From assembly GCF_000737785.1 (NCBI RefSeq), contig NZ_JPRO01000007.1:278513-342512 (forward strand): a stretch of DNA of 64,000 bases. The letters are read 5' to 3'. This DNA is from Chryseobacterium luteum. Lineage in GTDB: Bacteria > Bacteroidota > Bacteroidia > Flavobacteriales > Weeksellaceae. A program made the translations under genes and the position numbers. Every line of letters starts with the position of its first letter. Position 1 is the first letter of the stretch. The notes under the pieces were generated by a model. The model had not been told where the DNA came from, searched no databases, and saw only the letters and a list, made by a program, of their open reading frames with translations. Positions 46,295-55,125 of the stretch are shown one piece after another.

Positions 46295-46582
46295 ATGATC
46301 AATGTAATCGTAACCTACACCGTAAAACCCGAATATGTTTCGGAAAACAAAAATCATATTCAAAAGTTTCTGGATGATTTTAAAAATCTGGATCAGGAAA
46401 CATTTGAATACAAGGTTTATTTAAAAGAAGACGGGGTTACTTTTGTACATTATTCAAACTATATCAATGAAGAAGTTCAGCATGAGGTTTTAAACGTACC
46501 TTCTTTTAAGGAGTTTCAGCGATTAAGAGATGAAAGCGGCCTGAACGGGACGCACAAAGTGGAAATATTACAATCAATATAA
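46295..46582 (+). CDS. Small ABM-fold (quinol monooxygenase-like) protein
   Basis: The 95-residue protein has the antibiotic-biosynthesis-monooxygenase dimeric alpha-beta barrel pattern: MINVIVTYTVKPEYVSENK, then a beta strand KVYLKEDGVTFVHYSNYINEE, ending FKEFQRLRDES. Members act as small monooxygenases or ligand-binding proteins. Its place between nrdB and nrdA suggests co-transcription with ribonucleotide reductase but not a known role in it. Confidence 0.75.
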   Translation: MINVIVTYTVKPEYVSENKNHIQKFLDDFKNLDQETFEYKVYLKEDGVTFVHYSNYINEEVQHEVLNVPSFKEFQRLRDESGLNGTHKVEILQSI

Positions 46583-46639
46583 AAAGCAACAAAATTCCGG
46601 AGCATAAACACTGTTCCGGAATTCGAAAATATAACATCT

Positions 46640-48298
46640 ATGGAAGAACAAAATTCAAATATATGGTGGCTCAATGAAGAGTCTGAGCAGATGCTGAACA
46701 GAGGGTATCTGTTAAAAGGGGAAACTGTGGACGGAGCCATCGACAGAATCACCACTGCTGCCGCAAAAAAATTATATAAACCGGAACTGCAACCCGCTTT
46801 CAAGGAAATGATCGTGAAAGGATGGATCAGCTTCTCTTCTCCGGTTTGGGCAAACATGGGAACACAGAGAGGTCTTCCTATCTCATGTTTCAACGTTCAT
46901 ATTCCGGACAGCATTGAAGGAATTACCCACAAAATGGGTGAAGTGATCATGCAGACAAAAATCGGAGGCGGAACTTCAGGGTATTTCGGAGAACTTAGAA
47001 ACAGAGGAACTGCTGTAACAGATAACGGAAAATCTTCAGGAGCCGTTTCGTTCATGAAATTATTCGATACTGCGATGGATGTTGTTTCTCAGGGAGGCGT
47101 AAGAAGAGGTGCTTTTGCTGCTTATCTGGATGTAGACCACGGTGACATTGAAGAATTCTTATCCATCAAAGATATCGGAAGCCCTATTCAAAACTTATTT
47201 ACAGGGATCTGCGTTCCTGATTACTGGATGCAGGATATGATAGACGGGGATATGGATAAGCGTAAAGTCTGGGCGAGAGTTCTTGAAAGCCGTCAGCAGA
47301 AAGGTCTTCCTTATATTTTCTTTACCGATAACGTTAACAGAAATAAGCCACAGGTTTATAAGGATTTAGGAATGACCGTGAATGCAAGTAACCTTTGCTC
47401 TGAAATCATGCTTCCTTCTACCAGAGAAGAATCTTTCATCTGCTGTTTATCTTCTATGAATTTAGAACTGTATGACGAGTGGAAAGATACAGACGCTGTA
47501 AAATTAGCTGTTTATTTCCTTGATGCTGTTTTAACAGAATTCATCGAAAAAACGGAAGGCAACTACTACCTGCAGGGAGCCAGAAACTTCGCACTGCGTC
47601 ACAGAGCGCTTGGATTGGGAGTTTTAGGATACCACTCTTATTTACAGAAAAATATGATTCCGTTTGAAAGTTTTGAGGCCACTCAGTTCAATGCAAGAGC
47701 TTTCAAACATATCAAAGAGCAGGCGGAAACAGCTTCAAGAGAATTAGCCAACATCTACGGCGAACCTGAATTATTGAAAGGTTACGGGTTGAGAAATACG
47801 ACAACAATGGCTATCGCTCCTACCACTTCAAGTTCTGCGATCTTAGGACAGACGTCTCCCGGAATTGAGCCGTTTGCTTCCAACTATTATAAAGCCGGTC
47901 TTGCCAAAGGAAACTTTATGCGTAAGAACAAATATTTAGCAAAATTACTGGAAGAGAAAGGTCTTGATAATGAAGAAACGTGGAGAACAATCATGCTGAA
48001 CCACGGTTCCGTACAGCATCTGAAAGAGCTAACGGACGAAGAGAAAGCAGTATTCAAAACATTCAAAGAGATTTCTCCGATGGAAATTATCTCGCAGGCT
48101 GCTCAAAGACAGCAATATATTGACCAGGCTCAGTCTCTGAACCTACAGATTCCTTCTACGATGCCTGTAAAAGATGTGAACTATCTTTATATTGAGGCCT
48201 GGAAAAAAGGAGTAAAAACACTGTATTATCAAAGAAGTTCTTCAGTCTCTAAAGAAATGATGGTTAATTTTGTTAGCTGTTCTGCTTGTGAAGCTTAG
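46640..48298 (+). CDS. nrdA: Ribonucleoside-diphosphate reductase subunit alpha (class I, no ATP-cone)
   Basis: The 552-residue catalytic subunit has PISCFNVHIPD with the first redox Cys near residue 86, GVRRGAFAAYLDVDHGD and NASNLCSEI containing the active-site Asn-Cys-Glu. It also has ALGLGVLGYHSYL, YYQRSSSVSKE and a C-terminal SCSACEA Cys pair that receives electrons from thioredoxin. It is shorter than E. coli NrdA because the N-terminal ATP-cone is absent. Since NrdB also lacks one, dATP inhibition through a cone seems missing. Confidence 0.95.
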   Translation: MEEQNSNIWWLNEESEQMLNRGYLLKGETVDGAIDRITTAAAKKLYKPELQPAFKEMIVKGWISFSSPVWANMGTQRGLPISCFNVHIPDSIEGITHKMGEVIMQTKIGGGTSGYFGELRNRGTAVTDNGKSSGAVSFMKLFDTAMDVVSQGGVRRGAFAAYLDVDHGDIEEFLSIKDIGSPIQNLFTGICVPDYWMQDMIDGDMDKRKVWARVLESRQQKGLPYIFFTDNVNRNKPQVYKDLGMTVNASNLCSEIMLPSTREESFICCLSSMNLELYDEWKDTDAVKLAVYFLDAVLTEFIEKTEGNYYLQGARNFALRHRALGLGVLGYHSYLQKNMIPFESFEATQFNARAFKHIKEQAETASRELANIYGEPELLKGYGLRNTTTMAIAPTTSSSAILGQTSPGIEPFASNYYKAGLAKGNFMRKNKYLAKLLEEKGLDNEETWRTIMLNHGSVQHLKELTDEEKAVFKTFKEISPMEIISQAAQRQQYIDQAQSLNLQIPSTMPVKDVNYLYIEAWKKGVKTLYYQRSSSVSKEMMVNFVSCSACEA

Positions 48299-48320
48299 TA
48301 ATAATTAATATCAGCATACT

Positions 48321-48347
48321 AAAGCACGCTTTTCAGCGTGCTTTTTT
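48321..48347 (+). terminator. Intrinsic terminator of the nrd operon
   Basis: AAAGCACGC and GCGTGCTTT form a 9-bp stem (48321-48344) with a 6-base loop and a run of T, 23 bases past the nrdA stop. Confidence 0.9.
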
Positions 48348-48485
48348 GTTGTTCAAAAAATTTAACATTTGTCATTGAAAAATTTATTTTCCGTTAATCG
48401 TTCATCAATACTGAAAAAATCCGCTATCCAATACCTAAACACAGGGCGTAAAATAAAACAACAAAACAAATTGAATGATAAAAAG

Positions 48486-48510
48486 CCATAGAGCTTTCTA
48501 TGGTCTTTGT
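48486..48510 (+). terminator. Hairpin of unclear role between nrdA and the TonB receptor
   Basis: CCATAG and CTATGG (48486-48503) form a 6-bp stem followed by TCTTTGTT. It resembles the hairpin at 52252-52275 on the far side of the receptor gene. It may be the terminator of a lost gene. Confidence 0.3.
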
Positions 48511-48570
48511 TATATCCTGTAAAAGAAAAAATGAGCCCGATTGTATATTTATTTTAAATAAAATTGATCA

Positions 48571-48601
48571 TAAAAACAGCCCGGACAAAAAATCCGGGCT
48601 G
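48571..48601 (-). terminator. Intrinsic terminator of the TonB-dependent receptor
   Basis: CAGCCCGGA (48577-48585) pairs with TCCGGGCTG (48593-48601); on the minus strand it is followed by TTTTTA, 37 bases past the stop. Confidence 0.9.
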
Positions 48602-48637
48602 CTGAAAAAATTATAAGTAAGAATGAAAGACTAGTTA

Positions 48638-51600
48638 TTAAAAGTTATACCGCACTCCGAGCTGCGCCTGGAATCTGGATGCAAACTGATCAACAGTATA
48701 AGGCAGTCCCGGTGTTTTAAAGTTATAGGTAGGATCTCCGGCAGATGGCTGACCAGCTGCTACGTTTCCAACCTTTGTAAGCCCAACGCTTGCTGTAGAA
48801 TTAAAAGTATTAGGGACAAAATAAACTTTACCCCAGTTTTTATTCAGCATATTGGTAAGGTTGATGATGCTTAATGAGATCTGGATGTTATTCTTAGACT
48901 TTTCGCTCAGCCTGATCTCATCCATAATTTTAAAATCAGCCTGAATATTCCACGGGGTAAAATCTCCGTTCCTTTCCGTGAACTTGCCTCTTCTGGTATT
49001 TAGATATTTATTACCACTCACGAAACTTTCATAATCAGCGATCTGCTGCTGAGCAGTTACCAGCACATTTCCTGAAGCATCTTTTATCGGAACAATATAT
49101 TTTGTGGCTTCTGCTGCATCTTTAAAGATATAAGAAAGTCCTGCAGCCTGTCCTGTATTGGCAATCGTACTGTTGACAAATCCCCATGAGAAAGGATTTC
49201 CAGACTGAGCATTAAAATACACATTAGCCGATAATCTGTTGGATTTGGAAATATCAAAACCATACCCAAGATTGGCTACCACTCTGTTTTTAATCGCAAA
49301 ATTGGAGGTGGTAAGCTTAGGATCATTCGGTGTCAGAGACTGGTTCATCTGCCAGTTGCTTTCCATTGAGTTTCGGATTCCGTTGGTAATATCTTTTGCG
49401 TCACCGTAGGTATAAGCAATAAAGAAATTGAACCCGAAATTATAAGATTTCGAAATCTGTGCCGTCAGGTTATAACGATAGCCTTCCTTGGTATTGGATA
49501 AAAGGTAGGCATTGGAAAAATTACTGTTGATATTGGTCGTATAAACCGGCATTTCGTGATTCTCATCATAGCTGTAATACGTTACATTATCTGTTTTGTT
49601 CACCTGCTGGAATTTCAGATCATAAAGTACTTTGGTGTAGATTCCTTCCAGGGTAAGTTTATATCCTGCGAATGTATAATCTAAGGCTAAAGAACTTCTC
49701 CATACTCTAGGCATTTTAAAATTGTTATCAATAAGATCTACCTGTACTTTGGAAGAGTTCTGCCATTTCGGAAAATTACCGCTTACCAAAGGATCTCCAT
49801 TCGCTGCAAGCTGTGCAGTGGTAGGCGAATTATAATCATAACTTCCAAAACCTACTCCATCGTTGTAATAGGCATACCCCAGCCATGCAAAAGGAATTCT
49901 GCCAACAAATATTCCTGAACCTCCCCTTACCACTACAGATCGGTCTTCGGTGACATCCCAGGTAAATCCTAATCTTGGAGAAAGTGTAGGCTTGGTAAGA
50001 TAATCGTTGTTTAGCTGGCTCAGCGGAGTATAAGTATAGGTGTTCCCATAATTAGGATCCATCGGAGAACTTTGTACCTGCGGACTTAAAAGAGGTTTAT
50101 TAGGTAAATCAGTATAATCTAATCTTACACCAGGAGATAATCTTAATCGTCCTAAATTGATCTCATCCTGAAAATAGAGTGAAAGAAGATTCACCTTATA
50201 CTGAGCATACGGATTATCGAAAATCGTCTGTCTGTTTTCACCATTAAATGGATAAGTCCCTCTTATCCTCGAAGGATTAGAATTATAAAAATCCGCTAAA
50301 CTTTTATACGAAATTCTTCCATTAAGCGCATTGACAAAACCATAGTTAATGTTATATAATTCATTGTGTGTTCCTAATAAGAATGTATGATTTCCTGTTT
50401 TATAGGTCAGGTTATCCGTGATCTCAAAAGTTTTCTGTTTCATGTTAAAAACTGTAGCTTCCCTGTCATTTCCCAACAAAATAGTTCCTCCGTTATAGGC
50501 TATTTCCACCTGTGGGAACATGGCATTGCTGGAAGTAGGATCCCGGTAATCATGAATAGAAGAGTATCCTAATACTAAATTATTATTCCATTGATCATTA
50601 AAACGGCTCTTCAGTTCTAAAGTAGTTGAGGAAGACGTATTTTTCTGGATAAAATCCATACTGGCAAACCTGAAATTCGCCCCATCCCTTTCAAGATTCG
50701 ATGCGTGTGAAAATACGGTATTGTTTTTAATGGATAATGTATGTTTATCATTGATTTTCCAGTCCAGTTTATTAAAAAGCTTGGCACTTTCTGAAAAATT
50801 ATTGTATCCATCGAAGCTTCCTGTATTAAAGCCATATTTATTCCGTACGAAATCCGAAATCTGCTGAGTTACGGCATCATTCACCAATGCGTTTGGATCA
50901 TTCGCATTATAAAATACAGGATCTCTTCTTTTCGTGTATTCAAGATTTGAAAATAAAAACACTTTGTCTTTTACGACCGGCAATCCTACCCTTCCACCAT
51001 AGATAACATCTTCAAAAGCTTTCGGCATTTTTGAATTATCTCCGATCCTGTTATTTCCGGTAATGGCAGCATTTCTTCCGTAAGCATAGATCGATCCTGT
51101 TACATCATTGCTTCCGCTTCTGGTCACCGCATTAATACTTCCTCCCAGAAAGTTACCAAGTTTCACATCATACGGAGCGATATAGACCTGAACATCCTGA
51201 ATAGCATCCAGACTTATAGAATTGGAGCGGGTACTGCTTCCCGGCATTCCCGAAGTTCCGGTCTGACCACCCAAAGAAGGGCTGAAGCCAATCGCGTCAT
51301 TATTAATAGATCCGTCTATGGTAACGTTATTGTATCTGAAGTTTGTTCCGTTAAAAGAGTTATTGGCACTTTGCGGCACCAATTTCGTTACATCCTGAAT
51401 ACCTCTGTTGATATTGGGCAGGCCTGAAATCTGAGCCTGGCTGATTCCCACTCCGTTTTTAACAGTGGTTCTCTTAGAGGTGATCTTTACTTCATCAATG
51501 GTCTTTTCACCAGTCCCAATCTCCATAATGGGCAGGTCATTATTCCCAAGAGACAGCTGCAGGTTGGCATTCGTATAGACGATTTGCGATCCATCGGAAA

Positions 51601-51823
51601 TCTCAATACGGTAAGGACCACCGGGCTGAAGATTATCTAAACTAAACTGCCCCTTAGTATTACTTTTGGTCTCAAATGCAGTATTGGTGGGAACATGAAC
51701 CACTTTTACCGTCAGTTCAGAATTGACTCCTTTTAGCCTTCCAAAAATTTTAGAGGTCGTTTCCTGTGAAAATGCAAATCCAAAGGATAGTAAAGCAAAA
51801 GCACAGATCAGTTTTTTTTTCAT
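48638..51823 (-). CDS. TonB-dependent receptor with carboxypeptidase-regulatory-like domain
   Basis: The 1061-residue protein has a signal peptide (MKKKLICAFALLSFGFAFSQ) and an N-terminal beta-sandwich domain (residues 25-110, KIFGRLKGVNSELTVKVV). A plug domain follows (IDEVKITSKRTTVKNGVG; DAIQDVQVYIAPYDVKLGNFLGGSINAVTRSG), then a 22-strand barrel ending in a C-terminal aromatic residue (QLGVRYNF). It imports a substrate that cannot be named; no SusD-like partner or regulator adjoins it. A -7 box 26 bases upstream supports the start. Confidence 0.93.
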   Translation of the reverse strand: MKKKLICAFALLSFGFAFSQETTSKIFGRLKGVNSELTVKVVHVPTNTAFETKSNTKGQFSLDNLQPGGPYRIEISDGSQIVYTNANLQLSLGNNDLPIMEIGTGEKTIDEVKITSKRTTVKNGVGISQAQISGLPNINRGIQDVTKLVPQSANNSFNGTNFRYNNVTIDGSINNDAIGFSPSLGGQTGTSGMPGSSTRSNSISLDAIQDVQVYIAPYDVKLGNFLGGSINAVTRSGSNDVTGSIYAYGRNAAITGNNRIGDNSKMPKAFEDVIYGGRVGLPVVKDKVFLFSNLEYTKRRDPVFYNANDPNALVNDAVTQQISDFVRNKYGFNTGSFDGYNNFSESAKLFNKLDWKINDKHTLSIKNNTVFSHASNLERDGANFRFASMDFIQKNTSSSTTLELKSRFNDQWNNNLVLGYSSIHDYRDPTSSNAMFPQVEIAYNGGTILLGNDREATVFNMKQKTFEITDNLTYKTGNHTFLLGTHNELYNINYGFVNALNGRISYKSLADFYNSNPSRIRGTYPFNGENRQTIFDNPYAQYKVNLLSLYFQDEINLGRLRLSPGVRLDYTDLPNKPLLSPQVQSSPMDPNYGNTYTYTPLSQLNNDYLTKPTLSPRLGFTWDVTEDRSVVVRGGSGIFVGRIPFAWLGYAYYNDGVGFGSYDYNSPTTAQLAANGDPLVSGNFPKWQNSSKVQVDLIDNNFKMPRVWRSSLALDYTFAGYKLTLEGIYTKVLYDLKFQQVNKTDNVTYYSYDENHEMPVYTTNINSNFSNAYLLSNTKEGYRYNLTAQISKSYNFGFNFFIAYTYGDAKDITNGIRNSMESNWQMNQSLTPNDPKLTTSNFAIKNRVVANLGYGFDISKSNRLSANVYFNAQSGNPFSWGFVNSTIANTGQAAGLSYIFKDAAEATKYIVPIKDASGNVLVTAQQQIADYESFVSGNKYLNTRRGKFTERNGDFTPWNIQADFKIMDEIRLSEKSKNNIQISLSIINLTNMLNKNWGKVYFVPNTFNSTASVGLTKVGNVAAGQPSAGDPTYNFKTPGLPYTVDQFASRFQAQLGVRYNF

Positions 51824-51848
51824 ATATTTTTCTTCTTAGTTGACAGGG

Positions 51849-51856
51849 CAAAATTA
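51849..51856 (-). promoter_or_regulatory. Promoter -7 box of the TonB-dependent receptor
   Basis: The minus strand reads TAATTTTG, matching TAnnTTTG, with an expected start about 20 bases before ATG 51823. Confidence 0.5.
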
Positions 51857-52084
51857 GACTCCCTGAACATAAAGGATGGTAACATACAATTAACATTATG
51901 TAACACAAAGTTTACTATTTCCTTAAAAAAAACTTAATGACCTCACGATATGATCTGATTTCAGAGCATATAATTAAATCAAAAACAAGTATAGCATTCA
52001 TATCTGAGATTTTAATCTTATATGAACGAAATATGAACAAGTATAACAAAGCAATCAATTCCCGGGAATCAATATTTTTGAGAA

Positions 52085-52224
52085 GAGCTTTTTTATTTTG
52101 AAAACATCAATTATGTGGAAAGTAAGCTGGTCAAATCAATCTTTCAGCTCAACCTACCGGAACTTACACGATGAAAATTAAAACCAATACAGCAGAAATT
52201 TATAAGAAAATCATCAAAGAATAG
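52085..52224 (+). pseudogene. Degraded remnant of a T9SS C-terminal sorting domain
   Basis: The frame ending at TAG 52222-52224 reads NLSAQPTGTYTMKIKTNTAE then IYKKIIKE-stop, close to the type A T9SS C-terminal sorting domain (LSAQPAGTY.VKI, then KKIIK). The upstream half, ESKLVKSI, reads in another frame, so a frameshift separates them, and nothing before about 52085 is recognisable. It looks like the last trace of a lost secreted protein. A terminator follows 28 bases later. Confidence 0.5.
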
Positions 52225-52251
52225 TCTGTTTTACCATACTAGTTTGAACGA

Positions 52252-52282
52252 AAACCATAGATCATTCTATAGTTTTTGTTTT
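52252..52282 (+). terminator. Terminator after the T9SS remnant
   Basis: AAACCATAGA (52252-52261) and TCTATAGTTT (52266-52275) pair with one mismatch around TCAT, followed by TTGTTTTAT. It probably ended the lost secreted-protein gene. Confidence 0.6.
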
Positions 52283-52289
52283 ATATTTG
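52282..52289 (+). promoter_or_regulatory. Promoter -7 box of the DUF72 gene
   Basis: TATATTTG is an exact TAnnTTTG match about 30 bases before ATG 52320. Confidence 0.5.
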
Positions 52290-52319
52290 TTTAAAAGTTT
52301 AATTTAAAAAGCTTCAGCT

Positions 52320-53210
52320 ATGAAATTCGGACAAGTAGAAGACCCGTCAAAAATAGATTTCACGCTTCCTAAAGACCATTCCAGAACTAAGGAAATTTTA
52401 AACCAGAATAAAAAAGGACTTGAAAACATTTCCGTCGGGTGTGCAAAATGGAACAAAACCGACCTTAAAGGATTCTATCCTAAAGGAACCAAAGACGAAT
52501 TGACCTATTATGCCAGGCAGTTTAATTCCATTGAGCTGAACGCTACTTTTTACGGTATGCCTACCCCTGAACAGGTGGCAGTCTGGAAAGAAAAAACGCC
52601 TGAAGATTTTAAATTTTTCCCGAAGATCACCAATACGGTTTCTCATTTCAGAAGGCTGATCGACGTTACTGAACCGGTAACCCAGTTTGCATCAGCAGTC
52701 ATGAATTTTGAGGAAAAACTGGGGATGGCTTTTTTACAGCTTCATGATAATTTTAAACCTAAGGATTATGACAGGCTGGAGAAATTCGTGAAAGACTGGC
52801 CAAAAGAAGTTCCTCTGGCCATCGAGCTCCGAAATACGGAATGGTTTACCGATGAAGAGGTTTTCAATACTACGTGTGAGCTTTTTGAAGCCCATAATAT
52901 TACCAACATTCTGGTAGATACCGCAGGAAGAAGAGATATGCTCCATATGCGCCTTACAACCCCCAACGCCTTCATAAGATATGTAGGAGCCAATGCCGAA
53001 AGTGACTATGAGAGGCTGGATGACTGGATGAAACACCTGACGAAGTGGAAAAAAGAGGGTCTTCAGAATGTGTATTTCTTTGTTCACCAGAACATTGAAA
53101 AAGCTTCCCCGCTGCTTTCCGCCTATTTTATTAAAAAGATGAATGAGGAATGGAAAACTGATCTTCATATTCCGCAAATGGCTTCTGATAATAACGGGAC
53201 TCTGTTTTAA
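52320..53210 (+). CDS. DUF72 (YecE-like) family protein
   Basis: The 296-residue protein has the DUF72 signatures SVGCAKWNKTDLKGFYP, ARQFNSIELNATFYGMP, FKFFPKITNTVSHFRRL and LAIELRNTEWF. It resembles a TIM barrel with conserved acidic and aromatic residues. Function is unknown in the family, although a nuclease-like or glycosidase-like role has been proposed. It is monocistronic. Confidence 0.9.
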   Translation: MKFGQVEDPSKIDFTLPKDHSRTKEILNQNKKGLENISVGCAKWNKTDLKGFYPKGTKDELTYYARQFNSIELNATFYGMPTPEQVAVWKEKTPEDFKFFPKITNTVSHFRRLIDVTEPVTQFASAVMNFEEKLGMAFLQLHDNFKPKDYDRLEKFVKDWPKEVPLAIELRNTEWFTDEEVFNTTCELFEAHNITNILVDTAGRRDMLHMRLTTPNAFIRYVGANAESDYERLDDWMKHLTKWKKEGLQNVYFFVHQNIEKASPLLSAYFIKKMNEEWKTDLHIPQMASDNNGTLF

Positions 53211-53216
53211 CAATCA

Positions 53217-53407
53217 ATCTGTTTAAACTTATATTTTATATAGTTGGCCAATCGCAAAGGCGCAAAGATTTTATCTGCGATAAAATTTCTAACTTTTTAT
53301 TATAGAGTTTTGCTGAAAATCTTTGATTTTATTGCGTCTGAAAACATCCATACAGTTTAAAACTTTGCGCCTTTGCGATTTTCCAACAAAGAAGTTTAAA
53401 CAAATTC
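53217..53407 (+). repeat. Dispersed palindromic repeat, copy 1
   Basis: A roughly 190-base element begins CTGTTTAAACTT and ends AAGTTTAAACA, with an inner inverted pair (CGCAAAGGCGCAAA and TTTGCGCCTTTGCG). A second copy lies inverted at 62021-62160 with near-identical ends and interior. The element is non-coding and resembles a MITE or REP-type repeat. It contains a 50-base stretch missing from copy 2. Confidence 0.85.
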
Positions 53408-53541
53408 AATAATAAAATACATTTCATTTTCCGGTAAGATTTACAAAAACTAACCGAAAAGCCGTTTTTGTTGAAAAAAATCAGTAATTTAGGGTACACT
53501 GCTGTTCGTATAGAATACGGTATTTTAAAATACAAAATGTC

Positions 53542-53772
53542 ATGGAAAAAGAAATTTGTACAATCAGTATTACCAGTAACTGGCTTGGTGATGAATATAC
53601 ATTTTATGAAGATCATAAAATAAAAAGGGTCTACGATAACCACAGCCTGAACGCCAACCGCACTGAATGGCTGGAACCTCACCAGATCAGTAAGCAAAAT
53701 AAAGATAAGCTTGTAAAAAGCTGTCCTGAAGAATTTAAGGAGCAGATCATGCAGATCCTGGACTATCCATGA
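53542..53772 (+). CDS. Conserved-looking small hypothetical protein
   Basis: The 76-residue protein starts MEKEICTISITSNWLGDEYTF and ends EQIMQILDYP, with a charged soluble composition and no signal or membrane segment. I recognise no family. It is favoured over the opposite-strand ORF because of its ATG and balanced composition. The opposite-strand ORF is Phe/Ile-rich and overlaps the repeat. Confidence 0.6.
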   Translation: MEKEICTISITSNWLGDEYTFYEDHKIKRVYDNHSLNANRTEWLEPHQISKQNKDKLVKSCPEEFKEQIMQILDYP

Positions 53773-53779
53773 TATATGA

Positions 53780-53815
53780 GTAATGGGTAATGAGCAATAA
53801 GTAATGGGTAATGAG
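53780..53815. repeat. 15-base direct repeat pair
   Basis: GTAATGGGTAATGAG occurs at 53780-53794 and again at 53801-53815, with GTAATG words in between and after. It fills the short gap between two convergent genes. Confidence 0.85.
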
Positions 53816-53833
53816 TAACGGTTTAAAAATTAC

Positions 53834-54442
53834 TTATTCTTCATTGCTTATTTTTTTGGCCTTTCTCAGGAGCAGTACAAGATTCAGGAAGAGAAGGAGA
53901 AAGTCTAAGGATACCCAGATTCCCAGTTTTGCATTTTCATAATTATAAGCCTCTACCTGTTTTTTTGCGGTTTCAGAGAGCTTTACACTTTGATTGATAT
54001 AGTTCTGGACTTCAACAATCTGATCTATATTTTTGTTCGGAACAGCATGCTGGGAGAAATACACCATGTTCTTTTTACCGAGATATCCAATGATCCAGTA
54101 TTCATCGGACTTATCCATTTTAAGGTATTCTATCCTGTAATATTCCGGACGTATTTTCCCGATATGTTTAGGTTCCAGGTTTCCGCTTTTAGCGGTATCC
54201 ACTTTGATCAGGTAGAAATCCAATGTCTGGGGAAGCTTATTCACCACCTGCAGTCCCACCGAATTATCCACAAAACTCACCACACTTTTTTTGATAAACC
54301 AGTATGTAAAGATTGAAATTGAAAAAACCAGTGTGAGAATACGGAACAGCTTCGCCCATTTTGCAGCCCTTCCTGATTTTACTTTAACGAAAATCAGAGA
54401 AAGAATACAAGCCCAGAAGATCACAAAAATGATAAATACCAT
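53834..54442 (-). CDS. Hypothetical membrane protein
   Basis: The 202-residue protein has two N-terminal membrane helices (VFIIFVIFWACILSLIF and LFRILTLVFSISIFTYWF), a soluble middle (YLIKVDTAKSGN, YWIIGYLGKKN) and a C-terminal helix (WVSLDFLLLFLNLVLLL). I recognise no family. A TATCTTTG box at 54447-54454 lies only 5 bases before the ATG, so the transcript could be leaderless or the start later. The gene is 38 bases past the HD gene. Confidence 0.75.
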   Translation of the reverse strand: MVFIIFVIFWACILSLIFVKVKSGRAAKWAKLFRILTLVFSISIFTYWFIKKSVVSFVDNSVGLQVVNKLPQTLDFYLIKVDTAKSGNLEPKHIGKIRPEYYRIEYLKMDKSDEYWIIGYLGKKNMVYFSQHAVPNKNIDQIVEVQNYINQSVKLSETAKKQVEAYNYENAKLGIWVSLDFLLLFLNLVLLLRKAKKISNEE

Positions 54443-54446
54443 ATTG

Positions 54447-54454
54447 CAAAGATA
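54447..54454 (-). promoter_or_regulatory. -7-like box adjacent to the hypothetical membrane protein start
   Basis: The minus strand reads TATCTTTG, an exact TAnnTTTG match. The first transcribed base would fall at or just inside the ATG. Confidence 0.35.
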
Positions 54455-54480
54455 CTGATTTAAGATTTTTCAGAGGAATC

Positions 54481-55125
54481 TTAATCCACATTCCATTCTT
54501 TGAAAAACTGATCAAGAAATCCCAGCATATAATCATGTCTTTCCTGAGCCAGTTCCTTCCCTTTCCTGGTATTCATAAGGTCTTTCAAAAGCAGAAGTTT
54601 TTCGTAGAAATGGTTAATGGTTGTTCCGTTGGATTTTTTATACTCATCCTTAGACATATTCAGGCTTGGCTGAACTTCCGGATCGTACATCAGGTTGTTT
54701 TTAAAACCGCCGAAATTGAACGTCCTTCCAATCCCAATGGCTCCGATCGCATCAATACGGTCTGCATCCTGTACAATCTTAAGCTCAACCGGCAGTTCCG
54801 CCGGAACCTCACCTCTGTTTTTAAAGGAAATATTTTTAATGATAAATAAAACTTTTTCTATCACATCTTCCTGGACCTTCTGTCCTTCGAGGAATTCCCG
54901 TGCTATTTTGGGAGCTATGGTCTCGTCTCCGTTGTGAAATTTCGGATCTGCAATGTCATGCAGCAGTGCGGCAAGTTCCACAACTTCCTGACTGCAGTCT
55001 TCCGTTGCTGCTATTTTTTTTGAAAGCTTCCATACCCTTTCCATATGGTACCAGTCATGCCCTGCTTCAGCGCCTTCTAATTTTTCTTTTACAAATTCTA
55101 CGGTGTTTTCAATCGTACTTTTCAT
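54481..55125 (-). CDS. HD-domain hydrolase
   Basis: The 214-residue protein is an HD-superfamily phosphohydrolase with GHDWYHMERVWKLSKK, LAALLHDIADPKF (the HD pair) and VQDADRIDAIGAIGIGRTF. It resembles bacterial proteins of the YedJ/YpgQ group, metal-dependent and acting on nucleotides or related phosphates. Its start overlaps the stop of the alpha/beta hydrolase gene by four bases, so they are translationally coupled. Confidence 0.9.
   Translation of the reverse strand: MKSTIENTVEFVKEKLEGAEAGHDWYHMERVWKLSKKIAATEDCSQEVVELAALLHDIADPKFHNGDETIAPKIAREFLEGQKVQEDVIEKVLFIIKNISFKNRGEVPAELPVELKIVQDADRIDAIGAIGIGRTFNFGGFKNNLMYDPEVQPSLNMSKDEYKKSNGTTINHFYEKLLLLKDLMNTRKGKELAQERHDYMLGFLDQFFKEWNVD

Noticed and set aside
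53329..53697. 122-codon minus-strand ORF
   Set aside because: It spans the palindromic repeat and overlaps the 76-residue plus-strand protein; its Phe/Ile-rich composition is like that of a shadow frame.
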